Shown here: positions 1 to 8,473 of the stretch, piece by piece
How positions within the stretch are numbered: the first letter of the stretch is position 1
Layout: every line of letters starts with the position of its first letter
Assembly (NCBI GenBank): GCA_022539475.1
Contig: VCMS01000484.1
Location: 60,741 to 85,424 of the forward strand
Direction: 5' to 3'
Length of the DNA stretch: 24,684 nucleotides
Origin: Gracilaria domingensis
Lineage: Eukaryota; Rhodophyta; Florideophyceae; Gracilariales; Gracilariaceae
Position numbers and translations under genes: made by a program
Notes under the pieces: generated by a model
Databases searched by the model: none
What the model was told of the DNA's origin: nothing
What the model saw: the letters and a program-made list of their open reading frames with translations, nothing else

Positions 1-2
1 GG

Positions 3-179
3 GATGAGAAGAGCCGTCTGAAGAAGAGGCGTAAGGAGATGAAGAAGGTGGTGGAGGAGGTGCCGCGGGAGGGAGTGGGAGCTCCGGTGGTGACTGGGTT
101 TAGGAGTGCGGTGGAGGTAGCGCGGACTGCGAAGGGGATTCTGAGGGGACAGGAGGAGAGAAGGATGGGAGGGATTTGA
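3..179 (+). CDS. 3' end of an unidentified host gene (partial)
   Basis: An open frame enters from the left edge and ends at TGA 177-179, giving the last 58 residues of a protein. The tail begins with a strongly basic, Lys/Arg/Glu-rich stretch (SRLKKRRKEMKKVVEEV), which could be a nuclear or RNA-binding basic helix, then a Gly/Val/Ala-rich part and a charged end (GQEERRMGGI). The sense strand is purine-rich and GC-rich compared with the DNA after the stop, which supports real coding sequence. No intron is visible in this piece. It is the only non-transposon gene in the window. I do not recognise the family, and the start and most of the protein lie outside the window. It could be a chance open frame, since only 58 codons are visible. 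Confidence 0.5.
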   Translation, partial: DEKSRLKKRRKEMKKVVEEVPREGVGAPVVTGFRSAVEVARTAKGILRGQEERRMGGI

Positions 180-647
180 AGCCGTTTTGGGGCGAGGCGG
201 GTATACGAGAAGGGGGAGGGTTGTCTACCTGACTTCTACAAAATGACGTTTGCGGAGAGGGAGAGAGAGGATGGGAACGTGTGATGGGCGAGAAATGGGT
301 AAATAGCGGGGGTGGTGTGGACTGGGAAGAAGTGATGGGATGATTGAGGTGGGATGAGTTGCGATTGGCATTGCAACATGGGAGAAAATGGAAACGCAAA
401 CTAGCACGAGTGCAGTTTTGAGAGAGGGTCGCGGAAAAGAGTGAATGGGGTGGTGCGGCGAAGTAGAACCTCTACAAAAACTAGGGGACCCAAGCACTAA
501 ACTGCGCGAAATGGAATTTAATATTCCAAAATTTCTTAATTTTTTGAGTGCCAGCCTCTGCTACCCCCTCGCGCGCCCCAAATAGCCCCAAAACTAGCTT
601 AGTTTCCAAAGCGAACAGACTATATTCCACTTTGCAGAACACAGACG
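180..647. other. Host intergenic DNA upstream of gypsy copy A
   Basis: This is the stretch after the host stop codon up to the first base shared with the right-hand gypsy copy. It is purine-rich up to about 480, then has a short AT-rich part (about 515-545) and a C-rich part. No convincing gene is present; minus-strand open frames here are Pro/Ser-rich complements of the purine-rich strand. No LTR, TG start or primer-binding site is seen next to 648, so copy A joins host DNA abruptly. Confidence 0.6.
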
Positions 648-781
648 ATGCTCAGCCCTCCGTTCCGGCACAGGCACCTTCGAACCAGGTTCAAGGCGAA
701 GTACCCACGCATGGGGTTCAGTTAGGCCCCCCGAACGGGGTTCACGCACCGAATTCGGTGAGCCCCGTTCAGAAAAACTGA
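648..781 (+). pseudogene. gag: Gag C-terminal remnant of gypsy copy A
   Basis: The Pro/Gln/Val-rich tail (AQPSVPAQAPSNQVQGEV) matches the end of gag in copy B, without the zinc knuckle or anything upstream. The frame happens to stay open into host DNA on the left, back to a GTG at 548. A run of six C at 727-732, against five in copy B, sends this copy into a different frame, so it ends at TGA 779-781 rather than at the position where copy B gag stops. It is a broken remnant with no expected function. Confidence 0.75.
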
Positions 782-825
782 CTTCAGGAGTTTCCCCTAC
801 GGGAGGGGCGCCTTCCGAGCCGAAG

Positions 826-3800
826 TTGAAGGCGCCCGAGGCGTCACAGCTTCGCTCCCCAGCTGTTAGAATCCTTTCAAGGATAGCGGCTACAACTGAC
901 GTGAGCTCAGAACACCTTTCGGTTCTACGTCGTCCGTGGATACGGTCCCGTAATCTCCGTATTCCGGAAAGAGTTCTTGTGATAGCCAAGAGAAACTACA
1001 AAGTTTATGCCGATCTTGGCTTGTCTAACCAGTTCATGGTTCGACAGTTGTCTGTGTTGGATACAGGAGCTGCACCGAACCTGATTCACCTTGAGTTGGT
1101 GCCACCCGCGCTACGGGATGAAATTCGTCATGGTCCAGGTTTGGACATCGCGGATGCCAACAATAACCCGTTGCGTACTCTTGGGTACATACCTCTCATG
1201 GTACGATTAGGAACCTGTATGGTTAAAGTGGATTTCATGGTTTGCAAAAGCATTGCCGCACCGGTGATACTCGGTTGTGACTTTTGTGATCGTTTTGTTG
1301 AAGCGATTCGACCTCGAGCTCGAGTTGTTACCATGGATGATGGTTCCGAAATACCGATTGTAAGGAAACCGCTAAAGAGAGCTACACGCAAGCGCGTCCC
1401 GCTTCCTGCTGCACAGGAAGTTCCAACCGTCGACCCGGTATCATCTAAGCTCCATGTGGCTCATGCCATCGCAATCCCTGCGCAATCCCAAGTTTGGGTC
1501 ACCATAACTACTAAGCAGTCTGATCTACGTGTGGTACAACCATTGCCATCATTGTATGATCAAAAGCAACTCGCTTTGGCGAACGGAGTAATCTCGGTGG
1601 AACCCGACAAACCATTCAGAGTTTTGGTCGCCAACTTTGGCACAACCCGACAGTGGTTAGCTAAAAACCAAATCCTTTGTACCACTCTCCCACACCCTGC
1701 TGCCATCGTACCGACGAAGATACCCGTTGCGGATGTTCTCGGTATAACCGATGCTAAGGAGTGGGAGGGATCAGCGGAAACCGCTTTTACCGCATCGGTT
1801 ACCCCGGCGAGCGAAGTTACCGAATCGCTGGCACCCACCGAGGGTAAAGCGTTGCCACCAGGAACGGAAGATACAGACCCTGTCAAGGAACTGGAACAGT
1901 TGAATTTTGATCATGTATCTGAATCTCATAGAGGTAAGCTAAGAGAAATGTTGAGGGAGTTCACACCCATGTGGGATGGATCCCTTGGGACAATTGGAAT
2001 CACGGAACACCGTATTGACCTACTTCCAGGTACTAGCCCCATTTCCCAACACCCATACCGGGCTGGTCCCAAAGCTAGGGAAGAAGAGCAATCTCAGGTT
2101 GAGAAGATGTTACGCGCTGGCGTCATAGAGGCAGCTCAATCCGCTTGGGCCTCACCCGTGGTGCTAGTTCCAAAAGCGGACGGATCATGGCGATTCTGTA
2201 TTGATTACCATCGTCTAAATTCGGTCACCGTCAAAGACGTTTATCCCATACCCAGGATGGACGAATACATTGACTCGCTTGGGAGTGCTACAGTGTTCAC
2301 CGCCTTGGATGCCAATTGGGGATACTGGCAAGTTCCGATCCATGAAAAGGATAAGGACAAAACTGCTTTTGTGTGCCACCAAGGTTTGTACCGGTTTAAA
2401 CGAATGCCGTTCGGATTAACCAACGCACCGGCTACGTTTCAACGTGCTATCGATATCCTCTTGGCTCGATTCAAGTGGAAGACCTGCTTGGTGTATCTTG
2501 ACGATATCATCGTGTTCTCCGATAACCTTGATGACCACTTAACACACGTCCGGGACGTCATGAGAGTCCTCAGGGACGCGGGCATTACGCTGAAACTCAA
2601 GAAGTGCGAGTTCTTCACAGATTCTGTCAAATACCTAGGGCATATCATTCGACCTGGAAAGCTCTCAGTTGACGCAGTTCGCTTGAAGTCGCTGAAGGAA
2701 GCGAAACACCCTACGACACAAACGGAACTCCGCAGTTTTCTGGGTCTTTGTAATGTATATCGGCGTTTTGTCCCGAACTTCGCAGATATTGCGACCCCCC
2801 TTAACCACCTTTTGAGAAAAGGTCAACCAGTTCAACTGGAACCCCTAGGTGACGCGGAAGCGTCTGCCTTTTCGGCATTAATTGACGCAGTAACGTCACC
2901 GCCAATCTTGGCTTTGCCTAAGCTAGGACTTCCATTCGAAGTAGACAGTGACGCCAGTGCACACCAGGTTGGTTGCGCCCTGTTTCAGGTCACGGAAGAC
3001 GGCGTGAGACATCCAATTGGATACTGGTCGCGATCCTTCAACGTACACGAACGTAACTACTCAGTTTCGGAGAAAGAGTGCTTAGCCGTTGTATGGGCTC
3101 TAACTACACTGAGGCCATATCTTATGGGCAACCATTTTACGGTACATACGGACCACTCATCTCTCCGATGGCTCATGGAAATCTCGGAACCATCAGGACG
3201 CTTGATGCGTTGGCGCTTGAGGTTATCGGAGTTCGATTTCACAGTTACGTACAAAAAAGGAACGTTGAATCTGCAGGCAGATGCACTCTCCCGCTTGGGA
3301 ACAAATGCAGAAGCGGCACCAGTTGACGATCTGGACATACCATGCTTTATGGTGGAAGAACAAGCAGGTTGGGTCGAATCTTTGTCGGATGACATCTGTG
3401 ACGACATCCTGCTCACTTCTGAGAAGTTGGATCCCTTGACTGGATCTTTTGTACCCATCACTCCCGAGGAGATGATCCGAGAACAGCAAACGGATGAGTT
3501 TTGTACGCGAATTCGCGCTCGTCTCAATGGAGGAGATCGTATACCTTTTCAGGTTAACGATCAGGGGTACCTGGTTAGGTTGGTTGAAGCGTATACCCAA
3601 ATTGTGGTCCCATACTCGCTGCAAAACCGTGTGTTGGTCATGACACACTATGTGAAGGTAGGAGCCCACCCAGGAGGTCGAAAACTATACTTGACCCTGC
3701 GTAGGGATTTTTATTGGCCGTCAATGGCATTGGACTGCTACGCAGTACGACGCTCTTGCACCGAGTGCGCTAAGAATAACGTGAAACTTCGTAAGTACTC

Positions 3801-5235
3801 GAAGAAGTTAACGCTGTTCCCAGCACGGTCTCCTTTGGAGTTTATCGCTATCGATATCTTAGGTGAATTGATCAGAACCGCAAGAGGCAATCGATACCTT
3901 CTGGTTATCACCGATCGGTTCTCTAAGTTGGTACTGACAGTCCCGCTGAAACGGATTACGGCCACCGTGGTTGCACAAGCTTTTGTCACCCACTGGGTCT
4001 TTGTGTACGGTCCACCGGTTCATCTATTATCAGATAACGGTTCACAGTTCACGTCGAAGTTTTTCCAGGACGTCTGTCGGATCTTGAGTGTCAAGAATCT
4101 ATTTACGACCACCTACCACCCCCAAACAAATGGTCAGGTAGAACGATTTAACCGTACCATGCTGAATGCATTAAGATCTTATGTGGCAGATCATCCTAAG
4201 GATTGGGATTTGTATACGGACGCTATTACGTATGCGTACAACACCCAAGTCCACCGGGTAACGAAGCTAGCACCTTTTGAGTCGGTATTGTCAAGAGTAC
4301 CGCCACCGGTTGCAATCGAGGCTCAAGAAACGCTTTCTACGTACCCGTCTGTTGGGTTATACAGGAACGCTTGGAAGGATTGGTTAACCAAAATGGTACC
4401 GGTCGCTCGCACAGCGATGGATAAGGCGCAGGCCGCCTATAAGCGCAACTTCGATGCGAAGGTTAAGACCCCATTACCAAAGGTCAAACCAGACGATATG
4501 GTATTTCTCCGCAAAGAATACTATAATCCGGAGAAGGAACACCGCCACAAGCTCTCGCCTATCGCGGAAGGACCCTACAAGGTTATTTCCGTCACGGACG
4601 ATACCGTAGTATTGGATATCAATAATCTCCACGAACGGATATCGTTAGACCGTGTCGCGCTGGCCCCACCACCCTACGTTCACGTTAACACCCAACTGGG
4701 TGAAGCTACAGGGGACGAACAGGTCGTATCTTCGCGCCCTGCGACTCTCCGCCCTGATCGCGGCTTATCGCATCTACCGAAGTCAGAATCACCCACGCGG
4801 GTAGCACAACCCGTTGCGGGAGACGAAGAGGAAAACTCAACTAGAGTTGACCCCCCACCGGACGTCGTGGCTCCCGTGCCACCGCCTAAGGAGGGGGAGG
4901 AAAGTACGGAACCCGTTACACCGGCGTCGCACGGTCACACTGTGTCGCAAGGTACCGCAACCAATCTCGCGGTCTCTACCGATAGCGTTGTGGTGCGCCG
5001 AGGCGCCGTACCTCGTGGTGATACTCCGTCGAGTTCGTTGAGCAATGCGCTGGAAACGACACGACCCACCCAGGGGGTACACACCGCTGTGGATAACGTA
5101 ACCCCGTCGGGAACACCACAACTGAGTGAGGTCACCACCCGCAGAGCGGAGAAGACAGTATCTGTAGACCCGGGCTTCCCGGAGAACGCAGAACCGCAAG
5201 CAGTAGATCAGCTCAATGTTACCGACCGGTGTTAA
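826..5235 (+). CDS. pol: Gypsy Pol polyprotein (protease, RT, RNase H, integrase), copy A
   Basis: Intact frame; numbering is from the TTG at 826. The frame is open from 598, so the true N-terminus comes from gag-pol frameshifting or cleavage rather than its own start. Aspartic protease: DTG at 79-81 and ILG at 148-150. Reverse transcriptase: about 390-620, with catalytic Asp495 (ALDANWG) and the YLDD box at 557-560. RNase H: Asp707, Glu751 and Asp776. Integrase: zinc finger His941, His948, Cys978, Cys981, catalytic Asp1010, Asp1070, Glu1106 with the typical 35-residue last spacing, and the C-terminal GPY motif at 1249-1251. After about 1290 comes a Pro/Ser/Thr-rich, probably disordered tail. 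No chromodomain is fused here; one is encoded separately downstream. All catalytic residues are present, so the protein could be active if expressed, but upstream gag and the 5' LTR are missing. Confidence 0.95.
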   Translation: MKAPEASQLRSPAVRILSRIAATTDVSSEHLSVLRRPWIRSRNLRIPERVLVIAKRNYKVYADLGLSNQFMVRQLSVLDTGAAPNLIHLELVPPALRDEIRHGPGLDIADANNNPLRTLGYIPLMVRLGTCMVKVDFMVCKSIAAPVILGCDFCDRFVEAIRPRARVVTMDDGSEIPIVRKPLKRATRKRVPLPAAQEVPTVDPVSSKLHVAHAIAIPAQSQVWVTITTKQSDLRVVQPLPSLYDQKQLALANGVISVEPDKPFRVLVANFGTTRQWLAKNQILCTTLPHPAAIVPTKIPVADVLGITDAKEWEGSAETAFTASVTPASEVTESLAPTEGKALPPGTEDTDPVKELEQLNFDHVSESHRGKLREMLREFTPMWDGSLGTIGITEHRIDLLPGTSPISQHPYRAGPKAREEEQSQVEKMLRAGVIEAAQSAWASPVVLVPKADGSWRFCIDYHRLNSVTVKDVYPIPRMDEYIDSLGSATVFTALDANWGYWQVPIHEKDKDKTAFVCHQGLYRFKRMPFGLTNAPATFQRAIDILLARFKWKTCLVYLDDIIVFSDNLDDHLTHVRDVMRVLRDAGITLKLKKCEFFTDSVKYLGHIIRPGKLSVDAVRLKSLKEAKHPTTQTELRSFLGLCNVYRRFVPNFADIATPLNHLLRKGQPVQLEPLGDAEASAFSALIDAVTSPPILALPKLGLPFEVDSDASAHQVGCALFQVTEDGVRHPIGYWSRSFNVHERNYSVSEKECLAVVWALTTLRPYLMGNHFTVHTDHSSLRWLMEISEPSGRLMRWRLRLSEFDFTVTYKKGTLNLQADALSRLGTNAEAAPVDDLDIPCFMVEEQAGWVESLSDDICDDILLTSEKLDPLTGSFVPITPEEMIREQQTDEFCTRIRARLNGGDRIPFQVNDQGYLVRLVEAYTQIVVPYSLQNRVLVMTHYVKVGAHPGGRKLYLTLRRDFYWPSMALDCYAVRRSCTECAKNNVKLRKYSKKLTLFPARSPLEFIAIDILGELIRTARGNRYLLVITDRFSKLVLTVPLKRITATVVAQAFVTHWVFVYGPPVHLLSDNGSQFTSKFFQDVCRILSVKNLFTTTYHPQTNGQVERFNRTMLNALRSYVADHPKDWDLYTDAITYAYNTQVHRVTKLAPFESVLSRVPPPVAIEAQETLSTYPSVGLYRNAWKDWLTKMVPVARTAMDKAQAAYKRNFDAKVKTPLPKVKPDDMVFLRKEYYNPEKEHRHKLSPIAEGPYKVISVTDDTVVLDINNLHERISLDRVALAPPPYVHVNTQLGEATGDEQVVSSRPATLRPDRGLSHLPKSESPTRVAQPVAGDEEENSTRVDPPPDVVAPVPPPKEGEESTEPVTPASHGHTVSQGTATNLAVSTDSVVVRRGAVPRGDTPSSSLSNALETTRPTQGVHTAVDNVTPSGTPQLSEVTTRRAEKTVSVDPGFPENAEPQAVDQLNVTDRC

Positions 5236-5929
5236 CCAAGCCGTAGTAGGAGGAAACGAGAAGTCGTACTTACCCGCGTATTATTTGGGAAAACAACCTT
5301 GGAAAGGTGAAGTACGAAGTACGAGTTTGGAAACCGTCGATGGTGCACCCACGCCGCGTGGCAGAGGACTCATGACACACCCAAGTGGAGAGTAACACGT
5401 TGTGTGACGTGGTGACGTACGGAAAGCACCGCCGACGCGGGGAACTGCTGACAGTAAGTCGCCTGCGCGAGTACCACACGTGCACCGTGCACGATGTACG
5501 GTCGCCAACCGTAGGCGAACGGACACCTGTTAGGGTAACTCGTTACTCACAAGTGCCATCGCCTGGCCAACGAGAAGGCCGCGATATGCACCGTGATTGG
5601 TCAATCCGCCTCCATGGCGCACGAGCGAGACCCTGCCCGTTCTCCGTCGCACGTACGATCCTTCTGGATAGCAAAAGGGAGCTCAGAGTCCCGAAGCTAC
5701 CGTTGGACGGTCGGAAGCTCAACCAAAACGAGCCGAAGCTCGTCAGACTCAAGAAGGAGAGTACTTCAAGAAGAACCTTTCAGGTTGAAGATTGGACGCT
5801 CCTGGCGTAAGTTGTAGTTTTCGCGCAGCGAGGAACTCCTAGTGAGTCGTGACTGGTTAAGTCCAAAGAGGAACCCCTCTAGAGGTTAGCCGGCCACCAC
5901 CTCGCCACCCTCGAAGGTACGAAACCACA
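5236..5929 (+). other. Pol-to-chromodomain interval of gypsy copy A
   Basis: 694 bp without an assigned gene. The longest sense frame runs 5385-5810 from a GTG (first ATG at 5586) and would give a very basic Arg/Lys-rich product. It contains a seven-residue periodicity: GAAGCT hexamers at 5693, 5714 and 5735 are exactly 21 bp apart and give a Lys-Leu pair every seven residues. Pol, this frame and the chromodomain ORF lie in three different frames. The interval may hold a small protein, an untranslated leader or an intron linking pol to the chromodomain; the sequence alone does not decide. The same frame is open in copy B. Confidence 0.4.
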
Positions 5930-6172
5930 ATGGGTGAAGGAGAGCAGTCAAACACCGAGGTGTACCCGCAGGAATACGTGATCGAACGTATCGTACGTCA
6001 TGTTGTAGACCCCGATGGGACTGTACTGTACCAAGTGCAATGGTATGGCTACTCCGCCGAGGAGGACACCATGGAGCCGGTCGAGCACCTACCTAGGTCG
6101 AAGATCGTTTCATGCCACCGTCGCACTCGGTCAGCCTTGCCGTCCAACCTGGACCAAGCCCAGGTGGGATAA
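5930..6172 (+). CDS. Separate chromodomain protein of gypsy copy A
   Basis: An 80-residue ORF from ATG 5930 in a favourable context (CCACAATGG). Residues about 13-55 read as a chromodomain, the fold that binds methylated histone tails. The three expected aromatic cage residues are visible: Tyr in EYVIE, then Trp and Tyr in VQWYGY. The usual NTWEP segment is DTMEP, with Met replacing Trp. A basic stretch (CHRRTR) follows. In chromoviruses such a domain is normally fused to the integrase C-terminus and guides insertion into heterochromatin. Here it is a free-standing ORF 694 bp downstream and in another frame. It may be made from a spliced or subgenomic mRNA and could act in trans on integrase; that is inference. 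Copy B carries an identical ORF. Confidence 0.8.
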   Translation: MGEGEQSNTEVYPQEYVIERIVRHVVDPDGTVLYQVQWYGYSAEEDTMEPVEHLPRSKIVSCHRRTRSALPSNLDQAQVG

Positions 6173-6541
6173 GAACCGTTCCCGGTGAGGAGCTTTCAAC
6201 TATACCGCGATGCGGAAGACTCAGAATGGAGAGTTGACCCCTTCTGTGTGGGGATGAATGAAGGAAGAAGACCAATGAAGCGGTGAAGACTGAACTAGAA
6301 GAAGTGAGAAGAAAGAAAGAAGAGCATACCGAAATGCCGGTTGTACCGATTTAAAACGGTTAGAGTAGAAGAAGCACCAGAGAAGTGAAGTACACTTGAA
6401 CACAGTGTGAGTGAAGAAGTAATCGAAGATCGATCAAGTTCGTGGAGAACAGGCAAAAGGGTGAAGGGAAAGTTACCACTAGATGGTTTTACTGTTTCTA
6501 TCTTATACTGAGGACCAAGTCCTCCAGCCGTGCTGGTCATC
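6173..6541. other. Convergent gap between chromodomain and antisense ORFs, copy A
   Basis: 369 bp between the stop of the sense chromodomain ORF and the stop of the antisense ORF2. The sense strand is rich in AAG/GAA purine blocks (about 6260-6440). No ORF is supported. It is the natural place for the 3' ends of the two converging transcripts, but no clear poly(A) signal was recognised. Confidence 0.45.
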
Positions 6542-6982
6542 TTACACCCCCGATGAGGGACCGGCACCGCCGCTACCGGAGGGACCTTGCGAAGGGTGCG
6601 GAACGGCGTAAGCCAGTATCCCTGCCATAGTGGTGAGATGATCGGGCACGATAATTCCAGCGTTCTGGAGACTGGCGCGCAACATCGCGATGTTCGCCGG
6701 AGAGTCTCCCGGAGCGACCGGAGCTGTCGGGGCCGGAAGGACCGAAGGAACGGTAGCCGCTACAGGGGCCGGACCCACCACCGGAACACTCGCTTGAGTC
6801 GGAACATTCCAACCCACAGGAGCCTGGGGTACCCCGCCGCTGGCGTGCAACACCTGATTCGCCGCCGGTAGGTCGTTCACAAACCCCTGGTCCATCTCGA
6901 CGAGTGCTCCCGCCGCCTCTCCACCAGTATCCATGTTCGGATCATCCAGATCTACTGGGGCGACCCAGTTGTCACTGAACAT
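6542..6982 (-). CDS. Antisense ORF2 of gypsy copy A, Pro/Ala/Val-rich protein
   Basis: Read on the minus strand, this frame overlaps the end of antisense ORF1 by 31 bp in the -1 frame. It gives about 146 residues from ATG 6982, or slightly more if reached from ORF1 at a frame change; the frame is open back to 7033. The start is acidic (DNWVAPVDLDDP), the middle is Pro/Ala/Val-rich and low in complexity, then an amphipathic stretch (MLRASLQNAG...) precedes a Gly/Ser/Pro tail. The ATG context is weak (T at -3). No canonical slippery heptamer was found in the overlap, so reinitiation or splicing is possible. I do not recognise a family. Copy B has the same protein. Confidence 0.5.
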   Translation of the reverse strand: MFSDNWVAPVDLDDPNMDTGGEAAGALVEMDQGFVNDLPAANQVLHASGGVPQAPVGWNVPTQASVPVVGPAPVAATVPSVLPAPTAPVAPGDSPANIAMLRASLQNAGIIVPDHLTTMAGILAYAVPHPSQGPSGSGGAGPSSGV

Positions 6983-8394
6983 GAACCCAATGGGTGATTG
7001 TCTGGAATCGACCGTGGCTGGTTCGCTGCCCACTCGGCATACGCGCTAGTCGTCATCGTACCCTCCCATGGGTCGTAATACACGAAATCTCCTGCTGTGG
7101 GGTGTCTCCTACCGGGTGAGCGGTCGTGGTGACGACGAGGACCTTTCCCGCGTTGCGAACGAGGCACCGTTTCCCAATCGACTCCATCGATAACATCCAA
7201 GATGTAATGGATCTCATCCACGTTCTCTTCGGACCCCAAGGGAGTGTGCAAATCCAGCGAGCGGATAATGCTGCGAAGCATCGGCGGAATATACCAAACA
7301 CGGTAGTTGTCGTAAGCCTCCCAGAAAAGAAACGCTGCTACGCGTGCCGCCCACTCGCCGGCTACGAGACCCCACCATCCTGAACGCGGATCGCTGATCA
7401 ATCGGGAGCCGATGTAACTAAAGCACGGAGGCAGTTCTGCAAAACACCCTTTGGGTACCTCCACATCACGCCACCAATCTGGTAGAGGAGGGAACCGTCC
7501 AACAAAGGCCTGCGGTCTGTACCTCTCGGTCTCGATATTCGGGTACGGAATCAGATACCCATGACGGGAACGAGCTTTCCGCTCAAACCGAATGCGGTTG
7601 ACGAACCCACCCTGGGAAGCGTTCTTGCGAAGATAACGGAACTCCGCTCGGAGTATGGGCCGATTCCAGCACAACATCAACCTCGATGTGTTCGGGCCAT
7701 CGCCAGCGTACCGCGCATGGTCGAACGTCGCCAAGTTGTCTCCATATCGGACTTCACCGAAAGTACGGTAGAACGGAGTATCGAACCCATATGACGGTGG
7801 AACCAGGTGCTCGAGGTGCACTCGACTGAGTCTCTTGTACGCCAACTTCGCGTGTTCCGCGCGCGCGGTGTTCAGGTTCTCACCCTCGCGGGTATCGTAC
7901 CGGAGGAGCATCGGGTCGATCGCTATACGAACTTTCCATTCTGGGGATTGCACTACCGCTAACGGCAGACCGCCCGGTAGGAAGCCGTTTTCGGCATACG
8001 ACTCCAGAAGAGTGTCATCGTTAACAGCTACCGGATGAAACCACGGTGCACGGCTGAACGCAAACCCATCACGGAGTGGATCGCGTACTGCGAGAGATTC
8101 CCTCGATATCCAACCAGCTTGGTTCGCCATCAGCGGCATCGCTTGCGCTGAATTCCATAACGGAACGTTCACCGGGACCATCGGTTGAGACTGAGGCAGT
8201 GGAGCCGTCGCAGAACCCGGCTGAGGGTAGTTCGACGCGCTCCCCTGACCCGTCGGGTGATGAGGAAACTGATTCGGGTTCATCGGAATGACAGATGATG
8301 TACTGTGATCGAGTTCGGATACTTGAATACTCTGTTCGCTTGAGTGTGTATCGCGCTTGCGAGGTATAGAAACCGAGGAGTTGGTACCGCTCAT
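6952..8394 (-). CDS. Antisense ORF1 of gypsy copy A, unknown 480-residue protein
   Basis: A long minus-strand ORF inside the element, opposite in direction to gag and pol. I chose ATG 8394 (G at -3); the frame stays open further upstream without another ATG. Residues 1-80 are Ser/Pro/Gln-rich and look disordered. From about 90 to 420 the sequence is globular, with many aromatic residues, for example WWGLVAGEWAARVAAFLFW and VWYIPPMLRSI. The C-terminus has a basic patch (SQRGKGPRRHHDR). There is no clear signal peptide or membrane helix, and no protease, polymerase, nuclease or zinc-finger motif I can recognise. The start lies 80 bp inside the 3' LTR boundary, so its promoter would sit in the LTR reading backwards. 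Both copies encode the same 480 residues. It may be an accessory protein of the element or a captured host gene. Confidence 0.7.
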   Translation of the reverse strand: MSGTNSSVSIPRKRDTHSSEQSIQVSELDHSTSSVIPMNPNQFPHHPTGQGSASNYPQPGSATAPLPQSQPMVPVNVPLWNSAQAMPLMANQAGWISRESLAVRDPLRDGFAFSRAPWFHPVAVNDDTLLESYAENGFLPGGLPLAVVQSPEWKVRIAIDPMLLRYDTREGENLNTARAEHAKLAYKRLSRVHLEHLVPPSYGFDTPFYRTFGEVRYGDNLATFDHARYAGDGPNTSRLMLCWNRPILRAEFRYLRKNASQGGFVNRIRFERKARSRHGYLIPYPNIETERYRPQAFVGRFPPLPDWWRDVEVPKGCFAELPPCFSYIGSRLISDPRSGWWGLVAGEWAARVAAFLFWEAYDNYRVWYIPPMLRSIIRSLDLHTPLGSEENVDEIHYILDVIDGVDWETVPRSQRGKGPRRHHDRSPGRRHPTAGDFVYYDPWEGTMTTSAYAEWAANQPRSIPDNHPLGSCSVTTGSPQ

Positions 8395-8460
8395 GACTGT
8401 GGCGTATTTACGTACTTGCGTTTCGCACAAAACTTCAGCCTCGAAGTCGTTCTCGGCTCT

Positions 8461-8473
8461 AAGGAGGGGGAGA
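8461..8473 (+). promoter_or_regulatory. Polypurine tract of gypsy copy A
   Basis: AAGGAGGGGGAGA lies directly before the TGTAGAGC that starts the 3' LTR. In LTR elements this purine run resists RNase H and primes plus-strand DNA synthesis. Its position fixes the LTR start, which cannot be tested against a 5' LTR in this window. The same tract lies at the mirrored position in copy B. Confidence 0.75.

Noticed and set aside
100..497. Minus-strand Pro/Ser-rich open frames near the left edge
   Set aside because: They are the complement of a purine-rich strand, low in complexity, and overlap the better-supported gene tail at 3-179.
3057..3669. Long minus-strand open frames (148-156 codons) opposite RNase H and integrase, also mirrored at 15552-16164
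   Set aside because: They lie entirely opposite a fully supported pol gene and are shadows of its codon use; no motif or start context supports them.
6952..8394. Antisense ORF1 as an envelope-like gene
   Set aside because: It is on the opposite strand to gag and pol and shows no signal peptide, membrane anchor or cleavage site.
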